Positions 27,401 through 35,454 of a DNA stretch of 49,775 nucleotides are shown here, piece after piece. The translations under genes and the position numbers were made by a program. Numbering within the stretch: position 1 is the first letter of the stretch; the number at the start of each line of letters is the position of its first letter. The notes under the pieces were generated by a model. The model was not told the DNA's origin and did no database searches. It worked only from the letters and a program-made list of their open reading frames with translations. Source of the DNA: Schlesneria paludicola DSM 18645 (GTDB lineage: Bacteria > Planctomycetota > Planctomycetia > Planctomycetales > Planctomycetaceae); the NCBI RefSeq assembly GCF_000255655.1, contig NZ_JH636435.1, positions 1,068,697-1,118,471 on the forward strand. The letters are read 5' to 3'.

Positions 27401-29450
27401 CGCAGGTGGACTGACGACCGTATCAGACAACCTGTTTATCGCGGACGGTGCGGACCCCATCGTTGCCAAAATCGCGGTTTACCAGAAGATCCGTGATGAT
27501 TTGCTCTTTCCAGAGGGGAAGGGGGCCGTGTGTGTCCGAAACTCGGCTGGCGAACCGCTAGGGCTAATTCACGAGTTGGAGATTCCCTGGGCAATCTCTG
27601 GTAGCCCCAATGCGACGGCCACTCAGTTCGACATCGAATTGCCAGGAGTCGATCCGCACGAGAGGTCCATTGATTTGAAGGCAGTCACTTCGTTTCGTGG
27701 CCATGACTTTTCTGGTGATCTGAGCGTCAATTCGATCTCAGGAGTTATCGTCGACTACACTCCGAATGCTCGGCGAGAATCACGTATTGCAATCCGAGGA
27801 CTCAAACTTCGAAAGTTGTCGGTCGTCTTCGTGCTGGACTGCTCAAATAGCATGGGGCAGGAATTGCCACTGGAAACGGATCGGGTGCGAGGATCACGGT
27901 TGCGAATCGCCAAACTGGCCCTCGACAGCATGCTCGAAAAACTTGCTGAAGACGATCGCCATCGTGTGGGTGTGATCTGTTTTGGACACCGTATCGGTTG
28001 GGATTTGACACAGGCCGGCCAGCTCCTGCGACAAACCGGCTATGGCGTTCCCATCCCGGATCAAGTCCGGCCGTACGATGACGTGGAAACGATCCTTCCA
28101 CTCGGTCGCTTCAATCCCAGCTTTGCCTCGATGGTCAATGAACGACTTATTTCGGTAAAGCCATGGGGTGAAAGTCCTTTCTATCTTGCGCTCATCCAGG
28201 CGCTGAAGCTGTTTGAAAACGACGATGACGACGATTCGGATAAGTGTGTCGTCGCAATCACGGATGGAATGAACTATCAGTTCAATCCTCCCGCAGGGGC
28301 TCGCAAGTCTGTCTTCGATGTGCTTGCCGCGTGGCGCGATCATCGCGTGCCAATCCATATCGTTGGCCTGGGAATTGCGGCCGATCAGGCAGCCACTGTC
28401 CAGCGCGAATTTGGTGAACTCACGCGGCAGACAGGTGGAAGCTACTCGACGGCACAAGAAGCACGAACGCTGGTGGAATCGCTCGCGGCATTTCAGCGAA
28501 TCAGCCAATTCCGTGTCCGCGGAACATTGGGACCCGATGATGTTGCAGAAGTCGGACAGCCGATCACAGTACAAACGGACCCTCAACACTTGAGTGACTT
28601 CGAAGTCACTCTGGGGCAAGCCGCGGAAATCGTATCACTTCAGGGAGGCGAATCTCTGGAACTGCTACCCACACGCGACAGTCGACGACTGGAGGTGCCG
28701 CCATACGAAATCGGACAACCGCAGTTCGAGGCACTCGTAAAGGATGACCAACAAAATAATGCGACGGATCTGGTCACAGGCTTCCATCGTCCATTTCGAC
28801 GTGGGCAACAGGTGACATTTGACATCTCGATTCAACACCTGCAGCGGCATTTTGTACGTCGTCCAACAGAGGCCTGGATTGAAATCACTCCGATCGTGCG
28901 ATCCGGACAGTTCTCGCCACCAACGTACGTGCTCTACGATACGAACTATCTGCCAAACACGTCGGTTCCGGTGCTGCGATGGACGGTCAATGACTGGCCG
29001 GCCGAGGCATCTCAGGCCAAACTTCGCGTCTGGTTCAAATTCGAAGAGTCCAAACCAATTTCAACGATGACACTCGGCGAGGCACTCGACCCCGTTCGAA
29101 ATCCTGATATGCCATTGGACGGTGTCGCAGGTGTCAATACCCGCGTCCGAGTCCGACGAAATGGACCACTGCAGGTCTCGATTGTCGAAAGGCACTCGAA
29201 AGAATCCACCGGCGTCGGCACCCTAAAAATCGGTCTCAAGTCGTCCGCCATTCCCGACCGTGTACGACATCGATTCGACGCCGTCAATCGGATTGCAACG
29301 CATTTGTTCGAGTTCACACAACAGGACGAAAGTGTACTTGCCGATGGTTCGGTCGTGTTTACGAAGCGAAGCTCAGCTCAGTCGGGATCACTTCGGACCA
29401 ATGACGCGGTCATCGTCGATGTTACCGAGTCGAAGGATGTTCATGATTGA
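24495..29450 (+). CDS. Giant inner-membrane-anchored protein with caspase-like and von Willebrand A domains (candidate T6SS envelope component)
   Basis: 1651 residues. A cytoplasmic tail (1-52) and a membrane helix at about 53-73 (RLLALGSLIAAISTAFLVEL) precede a large periplasmic part. Residues about 78-330 are caspase-like: VLYLRMHSAVDG keeps a His at the SGHG position, but KLVILDCQNVLVSW has Gln where the catalytic Cys of DxC is expected, with a Cys one residue earlier. NGDRLVSVRELHRYLARNV matches the EF-hand-like block. Helical regions fill about 350-1000. A vWA domain at about 1105-1340 has an intact MIDAS start (FVLDCSNSMG) and VVAITDGMN, and VKPWGESPFYLALIQALKLF supplies the middle site with Ser in place of Thr. 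Beta-rich domains follow to the end. Same architecture logic as the other giant; they probably arose by duplication of a common design. A role in the T6SS envelope complex is inferred. Confidence 0.8.
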   Translation: MADGKPTAEGSPKDWRGVSTSAAAPVPEYRWKSDARETVPLHTRRANVKRRLRLLALGSLIAAISTAFLVELLFSPPRTPMIVIAPSEYEWPFQPLSWIQEDLEGFRSLDRETLDIHAIDVGWKTKDQGLRQLDLKLQNIVRQSHRPHAIVLYLRMHSAVDGVGTACLVPPGASPFNSDSWLPVKDILERFKQQNVPDSIPKLVILDCQNVLVSWKQGIVFNTFAARLPETVSDAAIPNLTVLSAAGPTQTAATSVELRHGVFAHFLRLGLAGAADAESGNGDRLVSVRELHRYLARNVNEWSLRTRGSAQQPQLIPFEPVDFDVTTVFNARATKRVDPTSRLASNTASIVSANELNQLWKKLDESQSLDPIRFHPIEYTELEDRLCWLERASDSGAAYARSARRLFHELQQKLEATEPSNADDRSPRAFPNRWAKLNHEPILSAPAARMSSLALNDFFGATDPTSAENYRSIIGEFKKSPSEATLNMVVQSISGNIEYAQLEITCLLRLWQRYGVARLWPNSPLLSTAIELHELSESASVPSDERALEWIRPFIDAADGHRRRIDDRSFLGGDPPEAEITEARRLYHQASQIAVEVSRAYATRDRLDHSLPFFAEYLARPPLDGHVSSMPLAAAKSLLFDLLHKLELLEDALSNPVATAGGDSVQLPFQRLLSDIDTQFKQLTDHLAGEYDRLLQTNELKPEIWNGIDGLLSMPLLPSRNERLELAPAQQRGLLREKRAQLGRKLVDRPQEPGPVTGGEARSKDQAASQQGEPKRTANHSHEFLRMGEYLDELLIKVPENLALAMVRREKTRVAPVDSAANSDPAISRHDVETIAETQGRRFRQFMLSVSEITQSDTERQMAAMDRSVLQNSLGERVLRASASVMPTRVKVDPISARRSEDLRRLLLWQSRRVLDDFWGSQSPEEPPFFDVAASTLLRTAGLTGKPTVRSLSEAKDLDIRLKRYRTAAAGGLTTVSDNLFIADGADPIVAKIAVYQKIRDDLLFPEGKGAVCVRNSAGEPLGLIHELEIPWAISGSPNATATQFDIELPGVDPHERSIDLKAVTSFRGHDFSGDLSVNSISGVIVDYTPNARRESRIAIRGLKLRKLSVVFVLDCSNSMGQELPLETDRVRGSRLRIAKLALDSMLEKLAEDDRHRVGVICFGHRIGWDLTQAGQLLRQTGYGVPIPDQVRPYDDVETILPLGRFNPSFASMVNERLISVKPWGESPFYLALIQALKLFENDDDDDSDKCVVAITDGMNYQFNPPAGARKSVFDVLAAWRDHRVPIHIVGLGIAADQAATVQREFGELTRQTGGSYSTAQEARTLVESLAAFQRISQFRVRGTLGPDDVAEVGQPITVQTDPQHLSDFEVTLGQAAEIVSLQGGESLELLPTRDSRRLEVPPYEIGQPQFEALVKDDQQNNATDLVTGFHRPFRRGQQVTFDISIQHLQRHFVRRPTEAWIEITPIVRSGQFSPPTYVLYDTNYLPNTSVPVLRWTVNDWPAEASQAKLRVWFKFEESKPISTMTLGEALDPVRNPDMPLDGVAGVNTRVRVRRNGPLQVSIVERHSKESTGVGTLKIGLKSSAIPDRVRHRFDAVNRIATHLFEFTQQDESVLADGSVVFTKRSSAQSGSLRTNDAVIVDVTESKDVHD

Positions 29451-29558
29451 AAGGCAGATTTTTGCCATGCGATATTCGAACGTCACGTCTGTTTGACATA
29501 CACGTGACTTTGTGGTCTGCTCAGAAAGATTCCTCCATTTGCAGTCGTAAATGAGACA

Positions 29559-29750
29559 ATGATTAAGATCCGGTTTTCTCGGGTCACGATGAAGCGTCTT
29601 ACAGACATTCAGATTGGACAAGCGCCGTCCAGCGGCACGCGTCAGGGTTCGGACGGTGTGGCGAATCAGATCAGACAGTCGATTCCAGGGGACCGACGGC
29701 TTCACCAAGTGTCGTTCGAGACCAGTCGGTTCCTGCCGGTAAAGGATTAA
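29559..29750 (+). CDS. Possible small protein upstream of tssK
   Basis: 63 codons from ATG to TAA, ending 5 bases before the tssK GTG. Third positions are GC-biased like the neighbours. The sequence is basic and polar with no recognisable motif (starts MIKIRFSRVTMKRL, ends FETSRFLPVKD). It could be a real coupled leader gene or just open 5' sequence. The rest of the 305-base gap (29451-29755) shows nothing clear. Confidence 0.3.
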   Translation: MIKIRFSRVTMKRLTDIQIGQAPSSGTRQGSDGVANQIRQSIPGDRRLHQVSFETSRFLPVKD

Positions 29751-29755
29751 GTTAC

Positions 29756-31225
29756 GTGCAACATCTTCCGGTCAATTGGTATGAAGGATTGTTCCTTCTC
29801 CCGCAACATTTTCAGGCTGCGGATCGGTACTGGACGGAACACGCACATACCTCGGAACAGCTCGATCATCCTTACTACTACGGATTGCAATCGATCGACT
29901 TCAGCCGTGAGGCGCTGGCCAACAGCCAATTTGAAGTCCGTTCCCTGCGTGCGAGAATGCGTGACGGAACAATCATCAATATCGATCCGGGTCAGGAACC
30001 TGACCGGGTCGACTGCCAGAATGACTTGAACGATCTTCATCAGGCAACGACAAATCTGGCAGAAGCGTTTGAAGGCGAATCGACGATTCGCGTCTATCTG
30101 GCCGTCCCCAAGCTGAAACTGGGACGGGCGAATGTCAGCACGAGCGCGTCGTCGTCAGAAGTGCGTTACTCCGAAACAACCCTGATGCTGCAGGACGAAG
30201 TCAGCGGAGGGAACGACCTGGAAGTACAGTTTCGCAGCATGAACGTGCGAATCCTGCTGTCGACACAAGATTTGTCGGGCTATGAAGTCCTGCCGATCGC
30301 TCAAATCAAACGCGCCGGCGAGGGCGAGGCGGTTCCTCAACTGGATGTCGAATACTTTCCTCCATTGCTGTCGATCTCGGCATGGCCGGGACTTGGAAGG
30401 GATATTGTTCGCGCAGTTTATGACGTGATCGGTCAAAAGATTGATACGCTCAGTCGACAGCTCGTCAATCGAGGAATCGGACTCGACAGCCGTCATCCCG
30501 GCGATCTTGATCGAATTTTTATGCTGTCGGTACTCAATGCCGCGCACGCGAGACTGTCGGTCCTCGCCTTTGCAAATGGCGTCCATCCGCTAACGGCCTA
30601 TCTCGAACTGTGCGGAATCGTCGGCCAATTGGGAATCTTTTCGCCTGAACGTCAAGCAAAAGATGTGCCGAAATACAATCATGACGATCTGGCCCGAATC
30701 TTTGCCGCCGTTCGCCGTGAGATCGAAGTTAGCATTAATGCCGTTCGCGAATACGAATTCCAGCAGCGTTATTTCGTCGGTGTTGGAATGGGGATGCAGG
30801 TCTCGTTGGAACCCCGCTGGTTCAACTCCGACTGGCAGTGGTTCATCGGCGTCAACAAAGGTGACTTGACGCACCAGGAATGTCGCGAATTACTCTCGGC
30901 GGGACAGCTCGACTGGAAGCTCGGAAGTGCTCGACAAGTCGAAGTTCTGTTCAATCGCCGGGCGGAAGGTTTAATCCTTTCTCCCGTCGATCGCCCCATT
31001 CGCGCGCTGCCATCCAGCCAGGAGTGGATGTTCTATGAAGTGCCGCGAAAGGACAATCCCGCGTTTCGGGACGTTGAGGAAACGCAGACCTTGGCCATGC
31101 GTTTGAAGGATTCCCTCATCGAAAATCTCGGTCAACTTCAAGGCGAACGTCATTTGACCGTTACGGTCCGAGGACGACGTACGCCGCTGGAATTTGCCCT
31201 TTTCGCTGTGCCGATCCAATCATGA
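29756..31225 (+). CDS. tssK: TssK, T6SS baseplate-membrane connector
   Basis: 489 residues starting at GTG 29756. The N-terminus VNWYEGLFLLPQHFQAADRY is the diagnostic TssK opening (W..G.FL.PQHFQ). The mid region PLLSISAWPGLGRDIVRAVY and the helical LTAYLELCGIVGQLGIFSPE are typical, and the tail SSQEWMFYEVPRKDNPAF also fits the family. TssK trimers link the TssEFG wedges to the TssL/TssM cytoplasmic domains. The last four bases overlap tssL (ATGA), indicating tight co-translation. Length is slightly above the common 440-450. Confidence 0.95.
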   Translation: MQHLPVNWYEGLFLLPQHFQAADRYWTEHAHTSEQLDHPYYYGLQSIDFSREALANSQFEVRSLRARMRDGTIINIDPGQEPDRVDCQNDLNDLHQATTNLAEAFEGESTIRVYLAVPKLKLGRANVSTSASSSEVRYSETTLMLQDEVSGGNDLEVQFRSMNVRILLSTQDLSGYEVLPIAQIKRAGEGEAVPQLDVEYFPPLLSISAWPGLGRDIVRAVYDVIGQKIDTLSRQLVNRGIGLDSRHPGDLDRIFMLSVLNAAHARLSVLAFANGVHPLTAYLELCGIVGQLGIFSPERQAKDVPKYNHDDLARIFAAVRREIEVSINAVREYEFQQRYFVGVGMGMQVSLEPRWFNSDWQWFIGVNKGDLTHQECRELLSAGQLDWKLGSARQVEVLFNRRAEGLILSPVDRPIRALPSSQEWMFYEVPRKDNPAFRDVEETQTLAMRLKDSLIENLGQLQGERHLTVTVRGRRTPLEFALFAVPIQS

Positions 31226-31857
31226 CACCGAACTTCGCCAAAGCCGTCGATCCAATCTTTGTGCACGTGTTGAAATTGCTCGACAAACTGCACGAGCAGG
31301 ATCGCGTCGTTTCGCCCGAGAACGAACGGTTCTCGATGATCAATTTGATTGACCGCGCGTCCGCCACGTTGGGGTCTGGGGACGAATGGAATCTGGCCAA
31401 GTATGCGCTGGTCTCATGGATCGACGAGATGCTGGTGGACACGCCGTGGAACGGGCGCGATTGGTGGAGCAACAACGTTCTGGAAGTGGAATTGTTCGGA
31501 ACGCGTCTATGCCACAATCAGTTCTACATTCGCGCACAAGAAGCATCGACATCGTCGCAGCGTGACGCACTCGAAGTGTTCTACAACTGCGTTGTGCTGG
31601 GATTTCGCGGGATCTATGGTGATCCCGAGATGGCGGCGGCGTGGGCACCACACCATAACCTGCCTCCCGATCTGGAAACTTGGGCCAGTCGGATGGTCAT
31701 GGCGATCCGGTTAGGACAAGGGCGCCCTAAACTCTCTGATCGCCGCGCAGAAATTGTGGGTGCCCCGCCACTACGAACGCGAACAACGTTGATGTGGTCT
31801 TGGGTCATCGCCTTGATTCTGATCATTTGTAATGTGGTCGCCTACGTCATGCTTTAG
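31222..31857 (+). CDS. tssL: TssL (DotU/IcmH-like) T6SS inner-membrane protein
   Basis: 211 residues. Family sequence is visible: FVHVLKLLDKL near the start, YALVSWIDEMLVDTPWNGRD with the WIDE-type core, EVFYNCVVLGFRGIYGD as the conserved YxCLxLGFxGxY block, then one C-terminal membrane helix (WSWVIALILIICNVVAYVML). It stops right after that helix and so has no peptidoglycan-binding extension. TssL pairs with TssM and recruits the baseplate through TssK. It overlaps tssK by four bases. Confidence 0.94.
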   Translation: MTPNFAKAVDPIFVHVLKLLDKLHEQDRVVSPENERFSMINLIDRASATLGSGDEWNLAKYALVSWIDEMLVDTPWNGRDWWSNNVLEVELFGTRLCHNQFYIRAQEASTSSQRDALEVFYNCVVLGFRGIYGDPEMAAAWAPHHNLPPDLETWASRMVMAIRLGQGRPKLSDRRAEIVGAPPLRTRTTLMWSWVIALILIICNVVAYVML

Positions 31858-31989
31858 AACTCATGGAGGAACCCGCGCCAGAGCGTTGTCCATGCCATGC
31901 AGAGAGTTGGCTGAGCCACCTCTCGCTGTTTCCATCGACGAATAGTCGCTCTCTAAGACACCACTCGAGAGCATCAGGGATCGTTCAAT

Positions 31990-33414
31990 ATGAGTTCGCC
32001 TGCCGCGCCAGAGAAAAAGAAGGGGCTCTTTGCCCGCCTGCGCGACATTCCATCACGAATGTCGCTGCCGGCCCGCGGGGCGACCGCCATGGCCATCTTT
32101 CTGGTACTGCTTGTGACGTTCGTCTGGGTCGCGTTTCTGCTTGATCCCAACAACATCCCCTGGCGGCACGCAATGACGTATCGCCGACTGCTTATCGTCA
32201 TTGGATCCGTCCTTCTGCTTCCCTGGCTCATCTACGAAGGGTTGCGGCTGTGGCTCGAAGGCGATCGCTCGCGATTTCCGGACATTGACTTTGCCTGGAA
32301 TGCCGGCGTTCGAGAACTGGAAGAACACGGACTGTCGCTCGATTCAATACCGCTTTTCATCGTGGCGGGCTCGAATAGTGACGAGCAGGAAAAGGCGCTC
32401 ATGCAGGCCACGGGGATCAATCTCCGTGTGCGGGGAGTTCCAGAAGGTCCGGCTCCCTTGCACTGGTACGCGCATCCAGGGGGAATTTTTCTTTGCCTGA
32501 GTGAAACAAGCCAGTTAAGTGCGCTTTCTGTCCTACTGAACAAACGCGAATCGCAGGCGATGGCCGCGGCAACCGGACAAGTGCCACAGCCAAAATCCGC
32601 TGCTGCCGACGACAACGAGATCGAAATGACCTCCAGAAGTTCGGCCGAAGTGGCACTTCGTTTGAACTATGTTTGCGGATTGATCAAGCGTGCCCGCCAG
32701 CCGCTTTGCCCCTGCAATGGAATCCTCGTCCTGCTGCCATTCAGCGCCTTTAAGATTCAGGGCGAATTCTCTGAGAAATTCGAACGATTGGTGAAATCAG
32801 ACCTGACCGCAATGCAGGAAACGCTGCAAGTTCGCTGCCCGGTGATGTCATTGATCGTCGGAATGGAACATGAGTCCGGCTTCCGCGAACTTGTTCGGAG
32901 GATTGGCATCGAACGCGCCCATGTTCAGCGCTTTGGAATGGGTTTCGACGTTCGCTCGCCGTCGTCTTCTGACGAATTGTCATCGCTCGCCGCACACATC
33001 AGCGGGCGTTTTGAAGACTGGGTCTATACGCTATTTCGAGAACCGGGCACCCTCAGTCGACCGGGAAATCGCCACCTATTCTCACTGCTTTGCCAAGTTC
33101 GTTCATTCCTCCAGATCCGCCTGGCGAGCCTTCTCGCCAAGGGCTTCGGATATGACACAACAGGCAATGTGCCACACGTTTCGGTACTGTTTTGCGGTTG
33201 CTACTTCGCCGCCGTCGGAGACACAAAGGATCGACAGGCGTTTGTGAAAGGCGCGGTCGAAAAGCTGCTCGATGAGCACGAAAACGTCGAATGGACGCAA
33301 CAAACGCTGGTCGAAGATCGACGGTACGCCTGGATGGCGAATATTACGATTGCCTTGAACGCCGTCCTCGTGATTTCCCTATTGGGAATGATTCTTCGTC
33401 GGTATCTGGCTTGA
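31990..33414 (+). CDS. tssM: Truncated TssM (IcmF-like), lacking the periplasmic domain
   Basis: 474 residues against about 1100-1200 for canonical TssM. Two N-terminal helices (about 31-51 ATAMAIFLVLLVTFVWVAFL; 66-86 LLIVIGSVLLLPWLIYEGL) precede a cytoplasmic domain with recognisable but degenerate TssM blocks. FIVAGSNSDEQEKAL sits at the Walker A position without GxxxxGKT. PLHWYAHPGGIFLCLSE corresponds to the WWFTDEAVLLDTAGR block, CNGILVLLPFS to PLNGxxxT, and TLQVRCPVMSLIVGMEHESGF to the xRFPVYVxxTxxDxxxGF block. A third helix (about 450-469 ITIALNAVLVISLLGMIL) is followed by only five residues. So the sequence ends where the periplasmic TssJ-binding part normally begins. The stop is clean and I see no downstream in-frame continuation in the 430-base gap. 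Confidence 0.82.
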   Translation: MSSPAAPEKKKGLFARLRDIPSRMSLPARGATAMAIFLVLLVTFVWVAFLLDPNNIPWRHAMTYRRLLIVIGSVLLLPWLIYEGLRLWLEGDRSRFPDIDFAWNAGVRELEEHGLSLDSIPLFIVAGSNSDEQEKALMQATGINLRVRGVPEGPAPLHWYAHPGGIFLCLSETSQLSALSVLLNKRESQAMAAATGQVPQPKSAAADDNEIEMTSRSSAEVALRLNYVCGLIKRARQPLCPCNGILVLLPFSAFKIQGEFSEKFERLVKSDLTAMQETLQVRCPVMSLIVGMEHESGFRELVRRIGIERAHVQRFGMGFDVRSPSSSDELSSLAAHISGRFEDWVYTLFREPGTLSRPGNRHLFSLLCQVRSFLQIRLASLLAKGFGYDTTGNVPHVSVLFCGCYFAAVGDTKDRQAFVKGAVEKLLDEHENVEWTQQTLVEDRRYAWMANITIALNAVLVISLLGMILRRYLA

Positions 33415-33846
33415 TGATCGAGTCGGTTGCGAATCGACGACAGAAAATGTACATCAGTCTACATTTCAAGTCGCCTGATCGGATGCTCTGGGTACCAAGC
33501 AGAATCGTGATCGATTTTGCATAGTCGTACCAATTTTTCGAAAATGCTGACCGCCCCGATGGGAATATCGACCTAGGTTTAATTCGCAAAACGTCGTCGA
33601 AGGTACGCGCAGAAACGTGTGGGGATTGCGTGCGATCGCCGATAGAGTTCTGCGCGAGAGGAGGGACGTTTGTGAATATCTTCGCCCCTTCGCTTGAACT
33701 TTTGACGACAGAATCGTACGACATTGCGTCAGTTGCGGACGAGAGGGATCGCGTTCCACATCAATTCGACGCGATCAGTAAGCGTTTCTGTTTTAGGTCT
33801 GGATTCAGTTTGATTCCGGGCAGTCTGCCTTTTGAATGCGCGCTTA
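33415..33846. other. Intergenic region between truncated tssM and tssA
   Basis: About 430 bases without a convincing gene. It was checked for the lost TssM periplasmic domain; no frame carries one. Short open frames (for example 33630-33854) have no protein-like composition. It likely holds a promoter for the tssA-tssB-tssC-hcp run, but no clear elements are seen. Confidence 0.4.
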
Positions 33847-34887
33847 ATGATTGACGTCTCCAAGTACCTTGCTCCAATTTCCCCGGATTCGCCAAGTGGC
33901 GAAAATCTGGAATATGATCCCATATTTGGGGAAATGGAACGGGCGTCTGTCGGAAAACCCGAGCAGCAATTCGGTGCAACAGTCATTCCCGCTGAAGAAC
34001 CCAATTGGAAGGAAGTGGGCAAATATGCACGCGACCTTTTAGGGCGGACCAAGGATTTGCGAGTGGCCGTTCACCTCGCAAGGGTTGAGCTTGCTCAATT
34101 TGGCTGGCGGGGTTTCGCGTCCGTGCTCGAGCTGATTCGTGGTTATGTTCAGCAGGATTGGGAGACAGTCCATCCGCAACTGGACCCCGATGATGACAAC
34201 GATCCTGCATTGCGGGTCAATACGCTCGAATCCTTGTGCGACGCGGATGCGACGCTGCGACCATTGAAGACTTATCCTCTGGTAAGTTCTCGCGCAGTCG
34301 GACGTTTTAGTTTGCGGGACATCGCAATCGCGAATGGAGAATTGAAAGCCCCGGCAGGAATCGAGCCGCCGGATTGGCCGAAAATCAACGCGGCGTTTCT
34401 GGATGCCCCGATTGACGAATTGTCCGCCGACTTGTCGGCAATCAAATCCTCGATCGATTCTTTGACCGAAATCCAAAAGCTGTTTGCGGAAAAGGTTGGC
34501 GCCAGCTCAGGCGTCAATTTCGAACCACTCAAGTCGGTTATGAAAGATGCCGACAAAGTCCTCTCCGAACAACTGAAGAAACGCGGCGTATCGCTTGAGG
34601 CTCCAGCAGCGGCAGCCGAAGCAACCGCGGAAGGTGGGGTTGAAGGCGTGGTCGTGGCAAATGCTCCTCAACGTCTCGCCGGCGAGATTACTTCGCGGGA
34701 TGACGTCGTCATGGCCATCGAGAAGATTTGCGACTATTACGCAAAATGTGAACCGTCCAGTCCGCTGCCGCTGTTGCTCGACCGCTGCAAACGACTTGTT
34801 TCGGCGAGCTTCCTGGAAATCATCAACGAGGTCATTCCCGAGGCGATGAAACAGGCACAGGCAATCGGTGGACGTAAAGAATCTTAG
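33847..34887 (+). CDS. tssA: TssA, T6SS baseplate/sheath assembly protein
   Basis: ATG 33847 is chosen over TTG 33832 because MIDVSKYLAPISPDSPSGEN is the standard TssA/ImpA opening. 346 residues. The ImpA N-terminal domain continues with NLEYDPIFGEME, WKEVGKYARDLLGRTKDLRV, LARVELAQFGWRGFASVLEL and WETVHPQLDPDDDNDPALRV. The C-terminal part (REDVVMAIEKICDYY-like segment SRDDVVMAIEKICDYYAK, and SPLPLLLDRCKRLVSASFLE) is the usual helical end. TssA primes tube/sheath polymerisation from the baseplate. Confidence 0.94.
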   Translation: MIDVSKYLAPISPDSPSGENLEYDPIFGEMERASVGKPEQQFGATVIPAEEPNWKEVGKYARDLLGRTKDLRVAVHLARVELAQFGWRGFASVLELIRGYVQQDWETVHPQLDPDDDNDPALRVNTLESLCDADATLRPLKTYPLVSSRAVGRFSLRDIAIANGELKAPAGIEPPDWPKINAAFLDAPIDELSADLSAIKSSIDSLTEIQKLFAEKVGASSGVNFEPLKSVMKDADKVLSEQLKKRGVSLEAPAAAAEATAEGGVEGVVVANAPQRLAGEITSRDDVVMAIEKICDYYAKCEPSSPLPLLLDRCKRLVSASFLEIINEVIPEAMKQAQAIGGRKES

Positions 34888-34933
34888 TTGAATTGATCAG
34901 CAGACTTTCCCGTTTTCCCTGAAGGAACCCGTG

Positions 34934-35443
34934 ATGGCCAAGCAAAGCAGTCAGAAATTCATCGGACGCAATCGAGCGCCACGCGTGCAGATTGAGTATG
35001 ACGTCGAAGTTTACGGCGCCGAGAAGAAGGTTCAAATCCCCTTCGTCATGGGTGTGCTCGCCGACTTGAGCGGAAATCCCGCTGAACCGCTCGGTCCCGT
35101 CGCCGATCGAAAGTATTTGGAAATCGATGTCGACAACTTCGACGACCGCCTCAAAGCAATGAAGCCACGTGCGGCCTTCGCCGTTCCGAATTCATTGACA
35201 GGCGAGGGCAATCTGATGGTCGACTTGACCTTCGAATCGATGGATGACTTTTCGCCAGGTGCGATTGCTCGCAAGGTCGAACCACTGCGCCAGTTGCTCG
35301 AGTCGCGGCAGCAACTCGCAAACTTGATGACCTACATGGATGGGAAGACCGGTGCGGAAGACTTGATTGCGAAAGTCTTGAAGGATCCCGCTCTGCTGCA
35401 ATCCCTCGCGTCCGCCCCCAAGCCTGAAACCCCAGCCACCTAG
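34934..35443 (+). CDS. tssB: TssB, T6SS contractile sheath small subunit
   Basis: ATG 34934 is preferred to GTG 34931; GAAGGAA lies 7 bases upstream. 169 residues. Typical VipA/TssB blocks: RNRAPRVQIEYDVEVYGAEK, PFVMGVLADLSGNP, FVDVDNFDDRLKAMKP-like stretch (EIDVDNFDDRLKAMKPRAAF), FESMDDFSPGAIARKVEPLR and LRQLLESRQQLANLMTYMDG. It assembles with TssC as the contractile sheath. It is 11 bases before tssC, consistent with coordinated expression. Confidence 0.97.
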   Translation: MAKQSSQKFIGRNRAPRVQIEYDVEVYGAEKKVQIPFVMGVLADLSGNPAEPLGPVADRKYLEIDVDNFDDRLKAMKPRAAFAVPNSLTGEGNLMVDLTFESMDDFSPGAIARKVEPLRQLLESRQQLANLMTYMDGKTGAEDLIAKVLKDPALLQSLASAPKPETPAT

Positions 35444-35454
35444 GAGGCCAACCC

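Noticed and set aside
33415..33846. Possible lost C-terminal part of TssM in the gap after it
   Set aside because: All frames were read by eye for periplasmic TssM-like sequence; none was found, and stops are frequent.
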